A stretch of 64,000 nucleotides of DNA from Catenuloplanes indicus (GCF_030813715.1 NZ_JAUSUZ010000001.1:8724501-8788500); one strand, 5' to 3'. Numbered from the stretch's first letter, positions 33,528 to 42,669 are shown. Numbers and translations are program-made. Notes: generated by a model from the sequence alone, not told the origin.

Positions 33528-33543
33528 GTTGATAAACGTCAAC
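33528..33543. promoter_or_regulatory. Inverted repeat GTTGA-N6-TCAAC, likely MarR operator
   Basis: GTTGA at 33528 and TCAAC ending 33543 form a perfect dyad with a 6-bp spacer, 10 bp before the ATG of the MFS gene whose operon encodes a MarR protein. MarR regulators typically bind short dyads of this size over the promoter. Confidence 0.6.
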
Positions 33544-33552
33544 TGTTGCACG

Positions 33553-35121
33553 ATGAAACGAGTACCCGTGTCCGACGCACCACCCGCCCCCATGACGCAC
33601 CGGCAGATACTCGAGGCCCTCTCCGGGCTGCTGCTGGCCATGTTCGTCGCGATGATCTCCAGCACGGTGGTGACGAACGCGCTGCCGCGGATCGTCACCG
33701 ACCTCGAGGGCAGCCAGACCGGGTACACCTGGGTGGTCGTCGCGACCCTGCTCGCGATGACCGCGACCACACCGGTCTGGGGCAAACTCGCCGACCTGTT
33801 CAGCAAGAAACTGCTGGTCCAGCTCGCGCTGCTGATCTACCTGGCCGGCTCGCTGGTCGCCGCGCTCGCGCCGGACATGCAGACGCTGATCGGCGCACGC
33901 GTGCTGCAGGGCCTCGGCGTCGGCGGCCTGACCGCGCTGGTCCAGATCGTCATCGCGAGCATGGTCAGCCCGCGCGACCTCGGCCGCTACTCCGGCTACA
34001 TGGGCGCGGTCTTCGCCGCGGCCACGGTCACCGGCCCGCTGATCGGCGGCGTGGTCGCGGACAGCCCGCTCGGCTGGCGCGGCTGTTTCTTCATCGGCCT
34101 GCCGTTCGGTATCGTCGCGTTCATCCTGCTGCAGAAGACACTGCACCTGCCGGTGGTCCGGCGTGAGGTGCACATCGACTACCTCGGCGCGACCCTGATC
34201 ATGGCGGGTGTGTCGCTGCTGCTGATCTGGGTCTCGCTGGCCGGCGACCAGTACGCCTGGGTCTCCGTCACCAGCGCCCTGCTGCTCGGCGGCGGACTGC
34301 TGGTCCTCGCCGCCGCGACGTTCGTCGAGGCCCGGGTCGCGCGCGAACCGGTCGTACCGTTGCGGCTCTTCAAGGACCGCACGATCTCCCTCGCGACGCT
34401 CGCGTCCGTCTTCGTCGGCGTCTCGATGTTCGCCTCCACCGTCTACCTCAGCCAGTACTTCCAGCTCGCCCGCGGCATGTCGCCGACCGAGGCCGGCCTG
34501 ATGTCGATCGCGATGGTCGGCGGCCTGCTCGTCTCCAGCATCGTCAGCGGCCGCATGATCAGCGCCACCGGCCGGTGGAAGACCTGGCTGATCGTCAGCA
34601 TGGTGCTGGTGCTGGCCGGCTGCATCCTGCTCGGCACGATCGACGAGCGCACCAACCTGGTCCTGGTCGGCGTGTACATGGCCGTGCTCGGCACCGGCCT
34701 CGGCGCCGCCATGCAGAACCTCGTCCTGCCGGTGCAGAACGTCGCCGCCCCCGCCGACCTCGGCGCGGCCAGCTCCGTCGTCGCGTTCTTCCGCTCGCTC
34801 GGCGGCACGATCGGCGTCTCCGCGCTCGGCGCGCTGCTCACCCCGCACGTGGCGGACAAGGTCACCGACGGCCTGACCGCGCTCGGCGTTCCGGCCACCG
34901 GCGGGCAGAGCTCCGGCATCCCCGACCTGACCGCGCTGCCCGCGCCGGTCCGCGCGGTCTTCGAGCACGCGTTCGGCGCGTCGATCGCCGAACTGTTCCT
35001 GGTCTCCGCGCCGCTCGCCGCGCTCGGCCTGATCTGTGTGCTGTTCATCAAGGAGGTCCCGCTGCGGACCGCCGTGCACGCGATCGACGACGTCCCCGGC
35101 GACGTCAGGGTGGCGGGCTGA
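33553..35121 (+). CDS. MFS multidrug efflux pump (DHA2, EmrB/QacA type)
   Basis: 522 residues from ATG 33553; a GTG at 33568 is an alternative start. About 14 membrane segments. FVAMISSTVVTNALPRIVTDLEGSQTGYTWVVVATLLAMTATTPVWGKLADLFSKKLLVQ carries the DHA2 motifs (D1 and A), and GARVLQGLGVGGLTALVQIVIASMVSPRDLGRYSGYMGAVFAAATVTGPLIGG motifs B and C. It exports lipophilic or cationic drugs by proton antiport. The next gene, 2 bp later, is its MarR regulator. Confidence 0.92.
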   Translation: MKRVPVSDAPPAPMTHRQILEALSGLLLAMFVAMISSTVVTNALPRIVTDLEGSQTGYTWVVVATLLAMTATTPVWGKLADLFSKKLLVQLALLIYLAGSLVAALAPDMQTLIGARVLQGLGVGGLTALVQIVIASMVSPRDLGRYSGYMGAVFAAATVTGPLIGGVVADSPLGWRGCFFIGLPFGIVAFILLQKTLHLPVVRREVHIDYLGATLIMAGVSLLLIWVSLAGDQYAWVSVTSALLLGGGLLVLAAATFVEARVAREPVVPLRLFKDRTISLATLASVFVGVSMFASTVYLSQYFQLARGMSPTEAGLMSIAMVGGLLVSSIVSGRMISATGRWKTWLIVSMVLVLAGCILLGTIDERTNLVLVGVYMAVLGTGLGAAMQNLVLPVQNVAAPADLGAASSVVAFFRSLGGTIGVSALGALLTPHVADKVTDGLTALGVPATGGQSSGIPDLTALPAPVRAVFEHAFGASIAELFLVSAPLAALGLICVLFIKEVPLRTAVHAIDDVPGDVRVAG

Positions 35122-35123
35122 CC

Positions 35124-35567
35124 GTGGACCGGGCCGACGCGCTGCGCCGCCTCGAGGGCGAACTGGGCGTGCTGTCGCGCCGGCTCAAGTGCGTCCACGA
35201 CGCCCAGGCCCGGGTGGTCCACCCGGGCCTGCAGCCCAACGCGTACCTCGTCCTGATCTGGATCGGCGAGCACGGCCCCGCCCGCCCCAGCGCGATCGTC
35301 GAGGAGTTCGCGCTCGACAAGGGTGCGGTCAGCCGCCTGCTCACCCACCTCGACGACCTCGGCCTGATCACCCGCGTCCCGGACCCGTCCGACCGCCGCG
35401 CCACGCTCATCTCCGCCACCGGCGAGGCCGTCACCCGGATGGCCACCGCCACCGAATCCGTCCGCCGCCACCGCGGCGACCGCCTCAGCGACTGGCCCGA
35501 CGACCAGCTCTCCGCCTTCGTGACCGCCCTGGCCCACTACAACCGCACCCTCGGCCAGCCCACCTGA
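35124..35567 (+). CDS. MarR-family transcriptional regulator
   Basis: 147 residues from GTG 35124, 2 bp after the efflux gene stop. QPNAYLVLIWIGEHGPARPSAIVEEFALDKGAVSRLLTHLDDLGLITRVPDPSDRRATLISATGEA is the winged helix with the DRR wing typical of MarR. It probably represses the operon through the GTTGA/TCAAC dyad; note it is encoded downstream of, not upstream of, the pump. Confidence 0.92.
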   Translation: MDRADALRRLEGELGVLSRRLKCVHDAQARVVHPGLQPNAYLVLIWIGEHGPARPSAIVEEFALDKGAVSRLLTHLDDLGLITRVPDPSDRRATLISATGEAVTRMATATESVRRHRGDRLSDWPDDQLSAFVTALAHYNRTLGQPT

Positions 35568-35587
35568 AGATCAAGTTCTGGATCTTC
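35566..35587. terminator. Hairpin overlapping MarR stop codon
   Basis: GAAGATC at 35566-35572 and GATCTTC at 35581-35587 form a perfect 7-bp stem with an 8-nt loop, beginning inside the TGA of the MarR gene. It leads directly into dispersed repeat copy A. Confidence 0.5.
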
Positions 35588-35700
35588 CCGTTCCCGGCGT
35601 GGTTGCTTCCCGCATGCTTCCGCGGGCCAACCTCGCCGAGGGCTCCGACTCCGCTGGCTCCGCTCCGCCCGCGGCGCCGGAGCCGGTCCCGCCGTGCCCG
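35585..35700 (+). repeat. Dispersed intergenic repeat, copy A
   Basis: The core TTCCCGGCGTGG, then TTGCTTCCCGCATGCTTCCG, CGGGCCAACCTCGCCG, CCGACTCCGCTGGCTCCGCT and CGGAGCCGGTCCCGC is shared with copy B (44611-44720, opposite strand), and its first about 45 bp with copy C (52935-52980). It starts right behind a hairpin at the end of the MarR gene. Confidence 0.75.
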
Positions 35701-35711
35701 GCAAACACCAC

Positions 35712-35877
35712 GCGACCTCCGCCGCTACCCGGCTTTCCCGCCGCACCTCCGCCCCGCCGGCACCAAGCGAGTTCCGCGGCCTCCCGGTTTCCCTGCCGAC
35801 TCTCCGGCTCGCCGGTGCCACGCGTCCTCTGTGGCCTCCGGGGTTCCCAGCCGTGCCTTCGGCCCGCCGGACCCACA
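35712..35877. repeat. Degenerate 55-bp tandem repeat, three units
   Basis: Units start at 35712, 35767 and 35822 (55, 55 and 56 bp), each beginning GCG and keeping CTCCG or similar, a TTCCC block near position 23-27, and CGCCGG near position 44-49. A partial fourth unit may follow at 35878. The units are diverged by roughly a third. No conserved protein is encoded through the tract. Confidence 0.6.
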
Positions 35878-36264
35878 CGACATCCGCCGCTTTCGGCATC
35901 ACGCCCGCACTTCGGCCGCTGGCGACTCTGTCCAATGTTCCCGCCGAGAGGCCGGTCCGGATGGCGGCTGCGGACGGCTGGCCGTAGACGTCGTATATTC
36001 CGGGCGTGTAGCGCTCGGGAGCCGCAACAGGCCGGTCGACGGCGTGCCGGAGACGTCGGTGCGCCATTGCCGCGGTCTTCGTGTGCGCTTCCGCGAGCCG
36101 GCGTGTAAGCGGCGGAGTCTCCGGCGGCCGGGAATCGCGCGGTATCGGCCGGCTTTCATGTCACGGCCGCGCTTCCGGTTCGCCGATCGCCGGAGTGCGC
36201 GTGCCGCCGCAACGTCCGCACCCGGACTCGCCGGCTCGGCCGGGACCGCACCGCGGTGATCCCG
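35878..36264. other. Non-coding remainder of a 700-bp repeat-rich gap
   Basis: No supportable gene. The sequence continues to show degenerate CTTCCG/CCGGCG words like those of the tandem repeat, and ends at the stop of the leftward TetR gene. Confidence 0.45.
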
Positions 36265-36825
36265 TCAGGCGCGGGTGATCCGGGCGATCGCGTCCACCAC
36301 GTCGGCCGCGTCGGCCGGTTCGGTGTCCAGCGCGCGGTGGATCGTCAGGCCCTCGATGAGCGCGTCCACCAGCCGGGCGGTGACCGGGTCGAAGTGCCGT
36401 TCCAGCGCCGCCCGGCTGCGCCGCATCCACCGGTTGGTCAGCGTCCGGTACGCCGGTTCGCGCGCGGCGAGCGTGTACAGCTCGTGCGTGAGCACCAGTT
36501 CCCGGCGGCTGGTGAACAGGTCGCGGGTGATCAGGCCGGCGACCGCCGCGCGCGCCGAGTCCAGGTCGGTCGCGGTCGCCATCCGGCGCTCGAACACGTC
36601 GCTGAACCCGCTGGTGAACCGGTCGAACGCGGCGTGCAGCAGCTCGTCCATGCCGGTGAAGTGGTAGGTCATCGAGCCCAGCGGCACCCCGGCCGCAGCC
36701 GCGACCCGGCGGTGTGACGCGCCGGCCACGCCCGACTCCGCGATCACGTCGAGGGCCGCGTCGATGATCCGGTCCCGGCGCTCCGGGTCGTACCGTCGCG
36801 TGGTCCTCGGCGCATCCGCGGTCAT
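36265..36825 (-). CDS. TetR-family repressor of the divergent MFS gene
   Basis: 186 residues from ATG 36825. RRDRIIDAALDVIAESGVAGASHRRVAAAAGVPLGSMTYHFTGMDELLHAAFDRF is the TetR DNA-binding domain; the rest is the ligand-binding helical bundle. The start is 39 bp from the start of the divergent MFS gene, and two identical 12-bp palindromes fill that space, so it very likely represses both genes. Confidence 0.93.
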   Translation of the reverse strand: MTADAPRTTRRYDPERRDRIIDAALDVIAESGVAGASHRRVAAAAGVPLGSMTYHFTGMDELLHAAFDRFTSGFSDVFERRMATATDLDSARAAVAGLITRDLFTSRRELVLTHELYTLAAREPAYRTLTNRWMRRSRAALERHFDPVTARLVDALIEGLTIHRALDTEPADAADVVDAIARITRA

Positions 36826-36827
36826 GC

Positions 36828-36862
36828 GTACGATCGTACACGAGTGATGTGTACGATCGTAC
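36828..36862. promoter_or_regulatory. Two identical palindromic operators, GTACGATCGTAC
   Basis: GTACGATCGTAC occurs at 36828-36839 and again at 36851-36862, centres 23 bp apart (about two helical turns), one adjoining each start codon. Both are perfect palindromes, extended by GC outside. The whole divergent intergenic region is only 39 bp, so promoters and operators must overlap and the transcripts have very short leaders or none. Confidence 0.8.
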
Positions 36863-36864
36863 GC

Positions 36865-38079
36865 ATGAACGTCGTGGACCGCCGCGCCCGGATAGCCGTC
36901 GCCGCCCTGTTCTTCACGAACGGGGCGCTCTTCGCGAACCTCATCCCGCGCTACCCCGAGATCAAGGCCGAGCTCGGCATCGGCAACGCGCTCTACGGCC
37001 TGTCCGTCGCCGCGTTCCCGACCGGCGCGATCGTCGCCGGTCTCGCCGCCGGCCTGCTGGTCCGCCGGTTCGGCTCGGCCACCGTCGCCGCGGCCGGCAC
37101 GCTGCTCACCGCGGCCGGCGTGCTCGCCGCCGGCCTGGCCCCGTCCGTCGCGGTCTTCGCCGGCGTGCTCTTCCTGGCCGGCGCCATGGACGCGATCACC
37201 GACGTCGCCCAGAACGCACACGGCCTGCGCGTCCAGCGCCGCTACGGCCGCTCGATCATCAACTCGCTGCACGCGATCTGGTCGATCGGCGCGGTCACCG
37301 GCGGCGCCATGGCCGCCGGCGCGATCGCGCTCGGCCTGTCCCGCGGCGTGCACCTCGGCCTCTCCGGCGCGCTGTTCACGCTGGCCGGCCTGGCTGCCTG
37401 GCGCTTCCGCCTCCCCGGCCCGGACACCGAGCCCGAGACCCGGACCAAGACCACGCCGGGGTACGGGCCGAGGCCCGCGCCGCGCCTCTGGCCGATCGTC
37501 GGCGCGCTGGTGCTGATCGCGATCGGCGGCACGATCGTCGAGGACGCCGGCAACTCGTGGGCCGCCGTCTACCTCTCCGGCTCACTGCACGCGGCCGCCG
37601 AGATCGCGGCGTGGGGCTACATCGCACTGGTCGGCGCCCAGTTCATCGGCCGTCTGCTCGGCGACCGCCTGGTCGACCGCTTCGGTCAGCGCACCATCGC
37701 CCGCGCCGGCGGCCTGATCGTCGCCGCCGGCATGGGCCTGGCGCTCGCCGTACCGTCGGTGCCCGGCACGATCCTGGGTTTCGCCGCCGCCGGTTTCGGC
37801 GTCGCCACACTGGTCCCGGCCGCCCTGCACGAGGCCGACGAACTGCCCGGCCTCGCCCCCGGCGCCGGACTGACCGTCGTCTCCTGGCTGATGCGCCTCG
37901 GCTTCCTGCTCTCCCCGCCGATCGTCGGCGCGGTCGCCGACGCCACCACGCTCCGCACCGGCCTGCTCATCGTCCCGCTCGCCGGCCTGCTCGTCGTCCT
38001 GCTGGCCGGTGTCCTCGCCGCCCGCCGCCCGGCGCACCGCGACCGGCCCGCGGAGCCGGTCGCCGCGGCGGCCGGCTGA
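36865..38079 (+). CDS. MFS transporter (YbjJ-like)
   Basis: 404 residues, about 12 membrane segments. ARIAVAALFFTNGALFANLIPRYPEIKAELGIGNALYGLSVAAFPTGAIVAGLAAGLLVRRFGS at the start and GAMDAITDVAQNAHGLRVQRRYGRSIINSLHAIWSIGAVTGG near residue 105 match the YbjJ-like branch of the major facilitator superfamily, of uncertain substrate. It is controlled by the adjacent TetR gene through the shared palindromes. Confidence 0.9.
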   Translation: MNVVDRRARIAVAALFFTNGALFANLIPRYPEIKAELGIGNALYGLSVAAFPTGAIVAGLAAGLLVRRFGSATVAAAGTLLTAAGVLAAGLAPSVAVFAGVLFLAGAMDAITDVAQNAHGLRVQRRYGRSIINSLHAIWSIGAVTGGAMAAGAIALGLSRGVHLGLSGALFTLAGLAAWRFRLPGPDTEPETRTKTTPGYGPRPAPRLWPIVGALVLIAIGGTIVEDAGNSWAAVYLSGSLHAAAEIAAWGYIALVGAQFIGRLLGDRLVDRFGQRTIARAGGLIVAAGMGLALAVPSVPGTILGFAAAGFGVATLVPAALHEADELPGLAPGAGLTVVSWLMRLGFLLSPPIVGAVADATTLRTGLLIVPLAGLLVVLLAGVLAARRPAHRDRPAEPVAAAAG

Positions 38080-38154
38080 CCGCCGCCCGTTGTCCTGACG
38101 GCCGGAGAGCGCATAAGGTCTCGAATGGCATCGATTTCCGTCATTGGAGGTCTC

Positions 38155-40713
38155 GTGCGTTCGCTACTGACGGCTGTCCTCGTTCTCGCCGTGCTCCCCG
38201 GAGCGCCGGCCGACCGCGCTGGTCTGGAGTGGACGGTCGTGGCGCCGGACGGGGCGGTCACCGCGCGCGTCGGGCTCGACCAGGGGCGGCTGTCGTTCGG
38301 GATCGACGGGGTGCTGCCCGCCGCGCCGATCGGCATCCGGACCGCGGCGGCGGATCTCAGTGCCGGTCTGGTGCTCCAGAACCGCAGCGCCCGCACGGTG
38401 CGCGAGCGATACACGATGACCAGCGGCAAGCGGCTCGACCGGGACACCACGCTGCGCGAGTCGACGTTCTCGTTCACCGGCACCGGCGGCGCCCGGCTCG
38501 ACCTGGTGGTGCGGGTCTCCGCCGAGGGTGCCGCCTACCGCTACGTGCTGCCGGGCGACGGGCCGGTCACCGTCACCGGCGAGACCTCGTCCTTCGCGAT
38601 CCCGGCCGACGCCCCCGCCTGGCTGCTGCCGTACTCGCCGAACTACGAGGAGTCCTGGAGCCAGACCACCGCCGGTGCCGCGCCCGCGGGGAACTACGGC
38701 TTCCCGGCGCTGTTCCGGATCGGCGGCACCTACGCCATGCTCGCCGAGTCCGACGTGGACGGGCGCTACGCCGGCGGCCGCCTCACCCACGCCGGCGACG
38801 GCACCTACACGATCGACCTGGCTGATCCGGCAGTCAGCGCTGACGGGCCGCTCAGCACGCCGTGGCGGGTCGCCGTGGTCGGCGACCTCGCGACCGTCAC
38901 CGGGAGCACGCTCACCGACGATCTCGCGCCCGCCTCGAAGATCAAGGACACCTCGTGGGTACGGCCGGGTGCCGTCGCCTGGTCGTGGCTGTCCGAGCAC
39001 GCGAGCCCGGCCGATCCGGTGCGGCAGCGGCAGTACGTCGACTTCGCCGCGCGGCACCGCTGGCCGTACGTGCTGATCGACGAGGGCTGGAACGCGTCCT
39101 GGGTGCCGGAGACGGTCCGCTACGCGCGTGCCCGCGGCGTCGACATCCTGCTCTGGCTGCACTGGACCGCGCTGGACACGCCGGAGGAGCGCGCCACGGT
39201 GCTGCCGCGGCTGAAGTCATGGGGCGTCGCCGGACTGAAGATCGACTTCATGGACTCGGACGGCCAGGACCGGTTCCGCTGGTACGACGAGATCCTGCCG
39301 GCCACCGCGGCGCTGCAGCTGATGGTCAACTTCCACGGTGCCACCACGCCGCGCGGTATGCAGCGCACCTGGCCGCACGTGCTCACCCAGGAGGCGGTGC
39401 GCGGCGCCGAGCAGTTCCGCACCCGGGCCGCGACGAACACGATCTTCCCGTTCACCCGCAACGTCACCGGTGGCATGGACTACACGCCGGTGACCTGGGC
39501 GGTTACCGACCGGGACACCACGGACGCGCACGAGGTCGCGCTGTCCGTGGTCTACGAGTCCGGCTGGCAGCACCTGGCGGACCGGTTCGAGAACTACGAG
39601 ACGCACCCGGAGGCGCTGCGCACGCTCGACCAGATCCCGGTGGTCTGGGACGACACGCGGCTGCTGTCCGGCGAGCCGGGCCGGTCCGCGGTCCTGGCCC
39701 GGCGTGCCGGTGACCGCTGGTGGGTGGCCGGGATCAGCGCCGCACCCGCCGGGAGCACGGCCGCCGGGCTCGGTTTCCTGCCCGCCGGGCGGTGGCTGGC
39801 CGAGACGCTGCGCGACGGCGACCACGGCCTGGTCCGGGAGAGCCGGATCGTGCGCCGCGGCGACACGCTGACCGTGCCGCTGGCCGCGAACGGCGGGTTC
39901 GTCACCGCGCTCTGCCCGTACACCGGCGCGGCGACCTGTGACCGCCCGGTCGTGCCGGTGCCGTCCACGATCCTGACCGTGGACCCGCCCGCGGCCGAGG
40001 GCAGCACGGTGGACGTCACCGCGACGTTCACGCTGCCGGCCGGTGGCCCGATCACGGACGTGCGGCTGGCGCCCGCGGCCGGCGGCACCCCGGTGACCGC
40101 GGCCCGGCTGCGCGGCGGCGAGTCGCTGACCGGGACGTGGCGGCTGTCCGTGCCGGCCGGTGCGATCGGCGACGTCGACCTGCCGATCGTGGCCATCTAC
40201 CGCTGGCAGGGCGAGACCGTGCACGTCGAGCGCGCGGTCCGGGTGTTCGTGCCGCCGCCCGCACCGGCCGGTGACGCGTGGGTGAGCGACCTGCCGTTCC
40301 TGAGCGAGACCAACGGGTACGGGCCGGTGGAGCGCGACCGCTCCAACGGCGAGCAGTCCGCCGGTGACGGCAACCCGCTCACGCTGCGCGGCACCGTCCA
40401 CCCGAAGGGCCTGGGCACGCACGCGCCCGCGGAGGTGACGGTGTGGCTCGGCGCGGCCTGCACGTCGTTCACCGCGCTGACCGGCGTCGACGACGAGGTG
40501 ACCTCGCCCGGCTCGGTCACGTTCGAGGTGCTCGGCGACGGCCGCCCGCTGGCCGCCACCGGCGTGCTGCGCAGCGCCGACCCGGCGTATCCGCTGACCG
40601 CGGACGTGACCGGCGTCCGCCGCCTCACGCTGCGCGTCACGGACGGCGGCGACGGCAAGAACTTCGATCATGCCGACTGGGCCGCCGCGCGTCTCACCTG
40701 TGCCGGAAAGTAA
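38155..40713 (+). CDS. Secreted GH97 glycoside hydrolase with C-terminal NPCBM
   Basis: 852 residues from GTG 38155, preferred over an ATG at 38125 because GGAGG precedes it and RSLLTAVLVLAVLPGAPA makes a clean signal peptide. GH97 features: the N-terminal beta-domain (WTVVAPDGAVTARVGLDQGRLSFGI), SWVRPGAVAWSWLSEHASPADPVRQRQYVDFAARHRWPYVLIDEGW, GVAGLKIDFMDSDGQ, LMVNFHGATTPRGMQRTWPHVLTQEAVRGAEQF and NTIFPFTRNVTGGMDYTP. The Asp in LKIDFMDSDGQ corresponds to the nucleophile of retaining alpha-galactosidase-type members rather than the inverting SusB type. The C-terminal about 145 residues (WVSDLPFLSETNGYGPVERDRSNGEQ, HPKGLGTHAPAEVTVWL) are an NPCBM/CBM51 sugar-binding module. Substrate is probably an alpha-galactoside or alpha-glucoside. 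Confidence 0.9.
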   Translation: MRSLLTAVLVLAVLPGAPADRAGLEWTVVAPDGAVTARVGLDQGRLSFGIDGVLPAAPIGIRTAAADLSAGLVLQNRSARTVRERYTMTSGKRLDRDTTLRESTFSFTGTGGARLDLVVRVSAEGAAYRYVLPGDGPVTVTGETSSFAIPADAPAWLLPYSPNYEESWSQTTAGAAPAGNYGFPALFRIGGTYAMLAESDVDGRYAGGRLTHAGDGTYTIDLADPAVSADGPLSTPWRVAVVGDLATVTGSTLTDDLAPASKIKDTSWVRPGAVAWSWLSEHASPADPVRQRQYVDFAARHRWPYVLIDEGWNASWVPETVRYARARGVDILLWLHWTALDTPEERATVLPRLKSWGVAGLKIDFMDSDGQDRFRWYDEILPATAALQLMVNFHGATTPRGMQRTWPHVLTQEAVRGAEQFRTRAATNTIFPFTRNVTGGMDYTPVTWAVTDRDTTDAHEVALSVVYESGWQHLADRFENYETHPEALRTLDQIPVVWDDTRLLSGEPGRSAVLARRAGDRWWVAGISAAPAGSTAAGLGFLPAGRWLAETLRDGDHGLVRESRIVRRGDTLTVPLAANGGFVTALCPYTGAATCDRPVVPVPSTILTVDPPAAEGSTVDVTATFTLPAGGPITDVRLAPAAGGTPVTAARLRGGESLTGTWRLSVPAGAIGDVDLPIVAIYRWQGETVHVERAVRVFVPPPAPAGDAWVSDLPFLSETNGYGPVERDRSNGEQSAGDGNPLTLRGTVHPKGLGTHAPAEVTVWLGAACTSFTALTGVDDEVTSPGSVTFEVLGDGRPLAATGVLRSADPAYPLTADVTGVRRLTLRVTDGGDGKNFDHADWAAARLTCAGK

Positions 40714-40855
40714 AGGGAGACGATCCTCACATCCATTGCTTTCACGCGAAACGGAATGTCCGCCGCATTGCCTATTGTCATTTGATATCTGCGCACGCGA
40801 TGATCTCCTGCGGATCGCGCCGGGACGGCCCGGACCGGTCGGAAGGGATGCGCTC

Positions 40856-41557
40856 GTGAAGCGGAAGAACGATGGTCCCGCACTGCCCGGTGAGGGCGAC
40901 ACCGACTATGCGCGGTACATGCGTACCGATGTACTGCTCGACCTGCAGCGAAGCCCGGCAGAGGTCATTCACCGCGATGAACTGCTCTTCCAGGTGGCGC
41001 ACCAGTCCGCCGAACTGTGGCTCAAACTGGCGGCGGCCGAACTCGCCGGCGCGGCCGAGCGGATCGACGCGGGTGAACCGGCCGCGGCCGAGTTGCTGCT
41101 CACCCGCGCCACGCTCGCGGTCCGGCTGATCACGGATCAGCTCGACATGCTGGCCCACCTGCGCCCGGCCGACTTCCAGGCGATGCAGCCGGCGCTCGGC
41201 ACCGGGTCCGGCGCGGAGTCGCCCGGCTGGCGGCAGACCCAGGCCGTGACGCGCCGGCTCGGCGTCGCGTTCGGCGCGCTGCTCACCGCCCGGGGGCTCG
41301 ATCCGGCCGCGCTCTACGCCGGTGAGCCGTCCGACCCCGCGCACCGGCTCGCCGAGGCCATGGTCGAGTTCGACGACCGGGTCTCGACGTGGCGGGTGCG
41401 GCACTACAAGCTGGCGATCCGGGTCGGCAGCCACGGCGTCATCGGCACGGCCGGCAGCCCGTCCGGCTGGCTCGCCAAACTGATCGACTACCGGTTCTTC
41501 CCGGAACTGTGGCAGGCCCGCGCGGAACGCGCGCTGAGCGGGACGGTGCATTCATGA
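40856..41557 (+). CDS. Tryptophan 2,3-dioxygenase family protein
   Basis: 233 residues from GTG 40856 with GGAAGGG upstream. Family residues: DELLFQVAHQSAELWLKLAAAEL with substrate-side His49, the D-LAHLRPADFQAM region, and WRVRHYKLAIRVGSHGVIGTAGSPSGWL, where His183 is the expected proximal heme ligand and GTAGSPSG corresponds to the GTGGSSG loop. It would oxidise tryptophan to N-formylkynurenine using heme and O2. It is shorter than catabolic enzymes (about 280), as often in natural product pathways. The stop overlaps the next gene (ATGA). Confidence 0.87.
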   Translation: MKRKNDGPALPGEGDTDYARYMRTDVLLDLQRSPAEVIHRDELLFQVAHQSAELWLKLAAAELAGAAERIDAGEPAAAELLLTRATLAVRLITDQLDMLAHLRPADFQAMQPALGTGSGAESPGWRQTQAVTRRLGVAFGALLTARGLDPAALYAGEPSDPAHRLAEAMVEFDDRVSTWRVRHYKLAIRVGSHGVIGTAGSPSGWLAKLIDYRFFPELWQARAERALSGTVHS

Positions 41558-42669
41558 CGGCGGCGGCGATCCGTGACCACTTCCCATTGCTGAACACCTG
41601 CGTCTACCTCGCCAACAATTCCACCGGGGCCGTCCCGAAAGGCGCCGAACGCGTTCTGGCCGACTATTGGAAATCGCTGAGCACCTGGCGGGACAGCGTC
41701 TGGGACGGCTGGCACGAGGGCCTCGACGAATACACCGCCGGATTGGCGGATTTCATCGGGGCGCCGCCCGGCAGTGTGGCCGTCGACGCGAACCTGAGCG
41801 CGTTCCTGGCCCGGATCGCGTCCTGTTTCGACTACCGCGCGCCCCGCAACCGCGTGGTCATCACCGACCTGGAGTTCCCGACCGTACCGTTCATCTGGAA
41901 CGCGTTCCGGCGGTACGGCGCGGAGGTCCTCGTGTCCGGCACCGGCGGGCCGCACCTCGACGAGGACGCGCTGCTGCGGAGCATCGACGAGCGCACGCTG
42001 CTGGTGTCCGTGCCGCACGCCAGCTTCTCCTCCGGCGCCACCGTCGACCTGGAGCGCCTGGTCAAGCACGCGCACAGCGTCGGCGCGCTGGTCGTGGTGG
42101 ACGCGTTCCAGAGCGTCGGCGTGATGCCGCTGGACGTGACCGCGCTCGACGTCGACTTCGTGCTCGGCGGCTCGCACAAGTGGATGTGCGGCGTCGGCAC
42201 CGCGTTCCTGTACGTCCGCCCCGACCTGCTGCCCGGCCTCGAACCCGCGGCGACCGGCTGGCAGGCGGGCGACCGCGCGCTGACGTTCCAGCCGTCCACC
42301 GGATACGCCGGCGACGCGCGCCGGTTCACCGGCGGCACGCCGTTCCCGCTCACCGCGCTCGTCTCCCGGGTCGGCCTGGACCTGCTGCGCGGCGTCGGCA
42401 TCGAGGCGATCCGCGCGCACTCGCTGGCCTGCACGGACCGGATCATCGAGCGTGCCGGTGCCGCGGGCCTGCGCGTGGTCAGCCCGGCCGAGCCGCACCG
42501 GCGCGGCGGCGTGGTGTGCCTGGACCTGCCGGAGAGCGTCAAGTACCGGCTGGCCGAGCGGGACATGATCTGCAGCTGGCGCACCTACCTGCGGATCGGC
42601 CCGCACGTCTACAACACGCTCGACGAGATCGACGCGTTCATGGACGCGCTCGAGGACGTGACCCGGTGA
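41554..42669 (+). CDS. PLP-dependent kynureninase-like class V aminotransferase
   Basis: 371 residues. VYLANNSTGAVPKGAERVLADYW at the start, LLVSVPHASFSSGATVDLERLVKHAHSVGALVVVDAFQSVGVMPLDVTALDVDFVLGGSHKWMCG with PLP Lys209, and RRFTGGTPFPLTALVSR are fold type I, class V features. Coupling to a tryptophan dioxygenase makes cleavage of a kynurenine to an anthranilate the likeliest reaction, as for the TDO/kynureninase pairs of actinomycin and pyrrolobenzodiazepine pathways. A cysteine-desulfurase-like activity is the alternative. Its stop overlaps the methyltransferase remnant (GTGA). Confidence 0.85.
   Translation: MTAAAIRDHFPLLNTCVYLANNSTGAVPKGAERVLADYWKSLSTWRDSVWDGWHEGLDEYTAGLADFIGAPPGSVAVDANLSAFLARIASCFDYRAPRNRVVITDLEFPTVPFIWNAFRRYGAEVLVSGTGGPHLDEDALLRSIDERTLLVSVPHASFSSGATVDLERLVKHAHSVGALVVVDAFQSVGVMPLDVTALDVDFVLGGSHKWMCGVGTAFLYVRPDLLPGLEPAATGWQAGDRALTFQPSTGYAGDARRFTGGTPFPLTALVSRVGLDLLRGVGIEAIRAHSLACTDRIIERAGAAGLRVVSPAEPHRRGGVVCLDLPESVKYRLAERDMICSWRTYLRIGPHVYNTLDEIDAFMDALEDVTR

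Noticed and set aside
35599-36108. Open frames through the 35.6-36.2 kb gap
   Set aside because: The region is made of dispersed and tandem repeats; translations are low complexity and differ between copies, apart from a short shared peptide that the DNA repeat explains.
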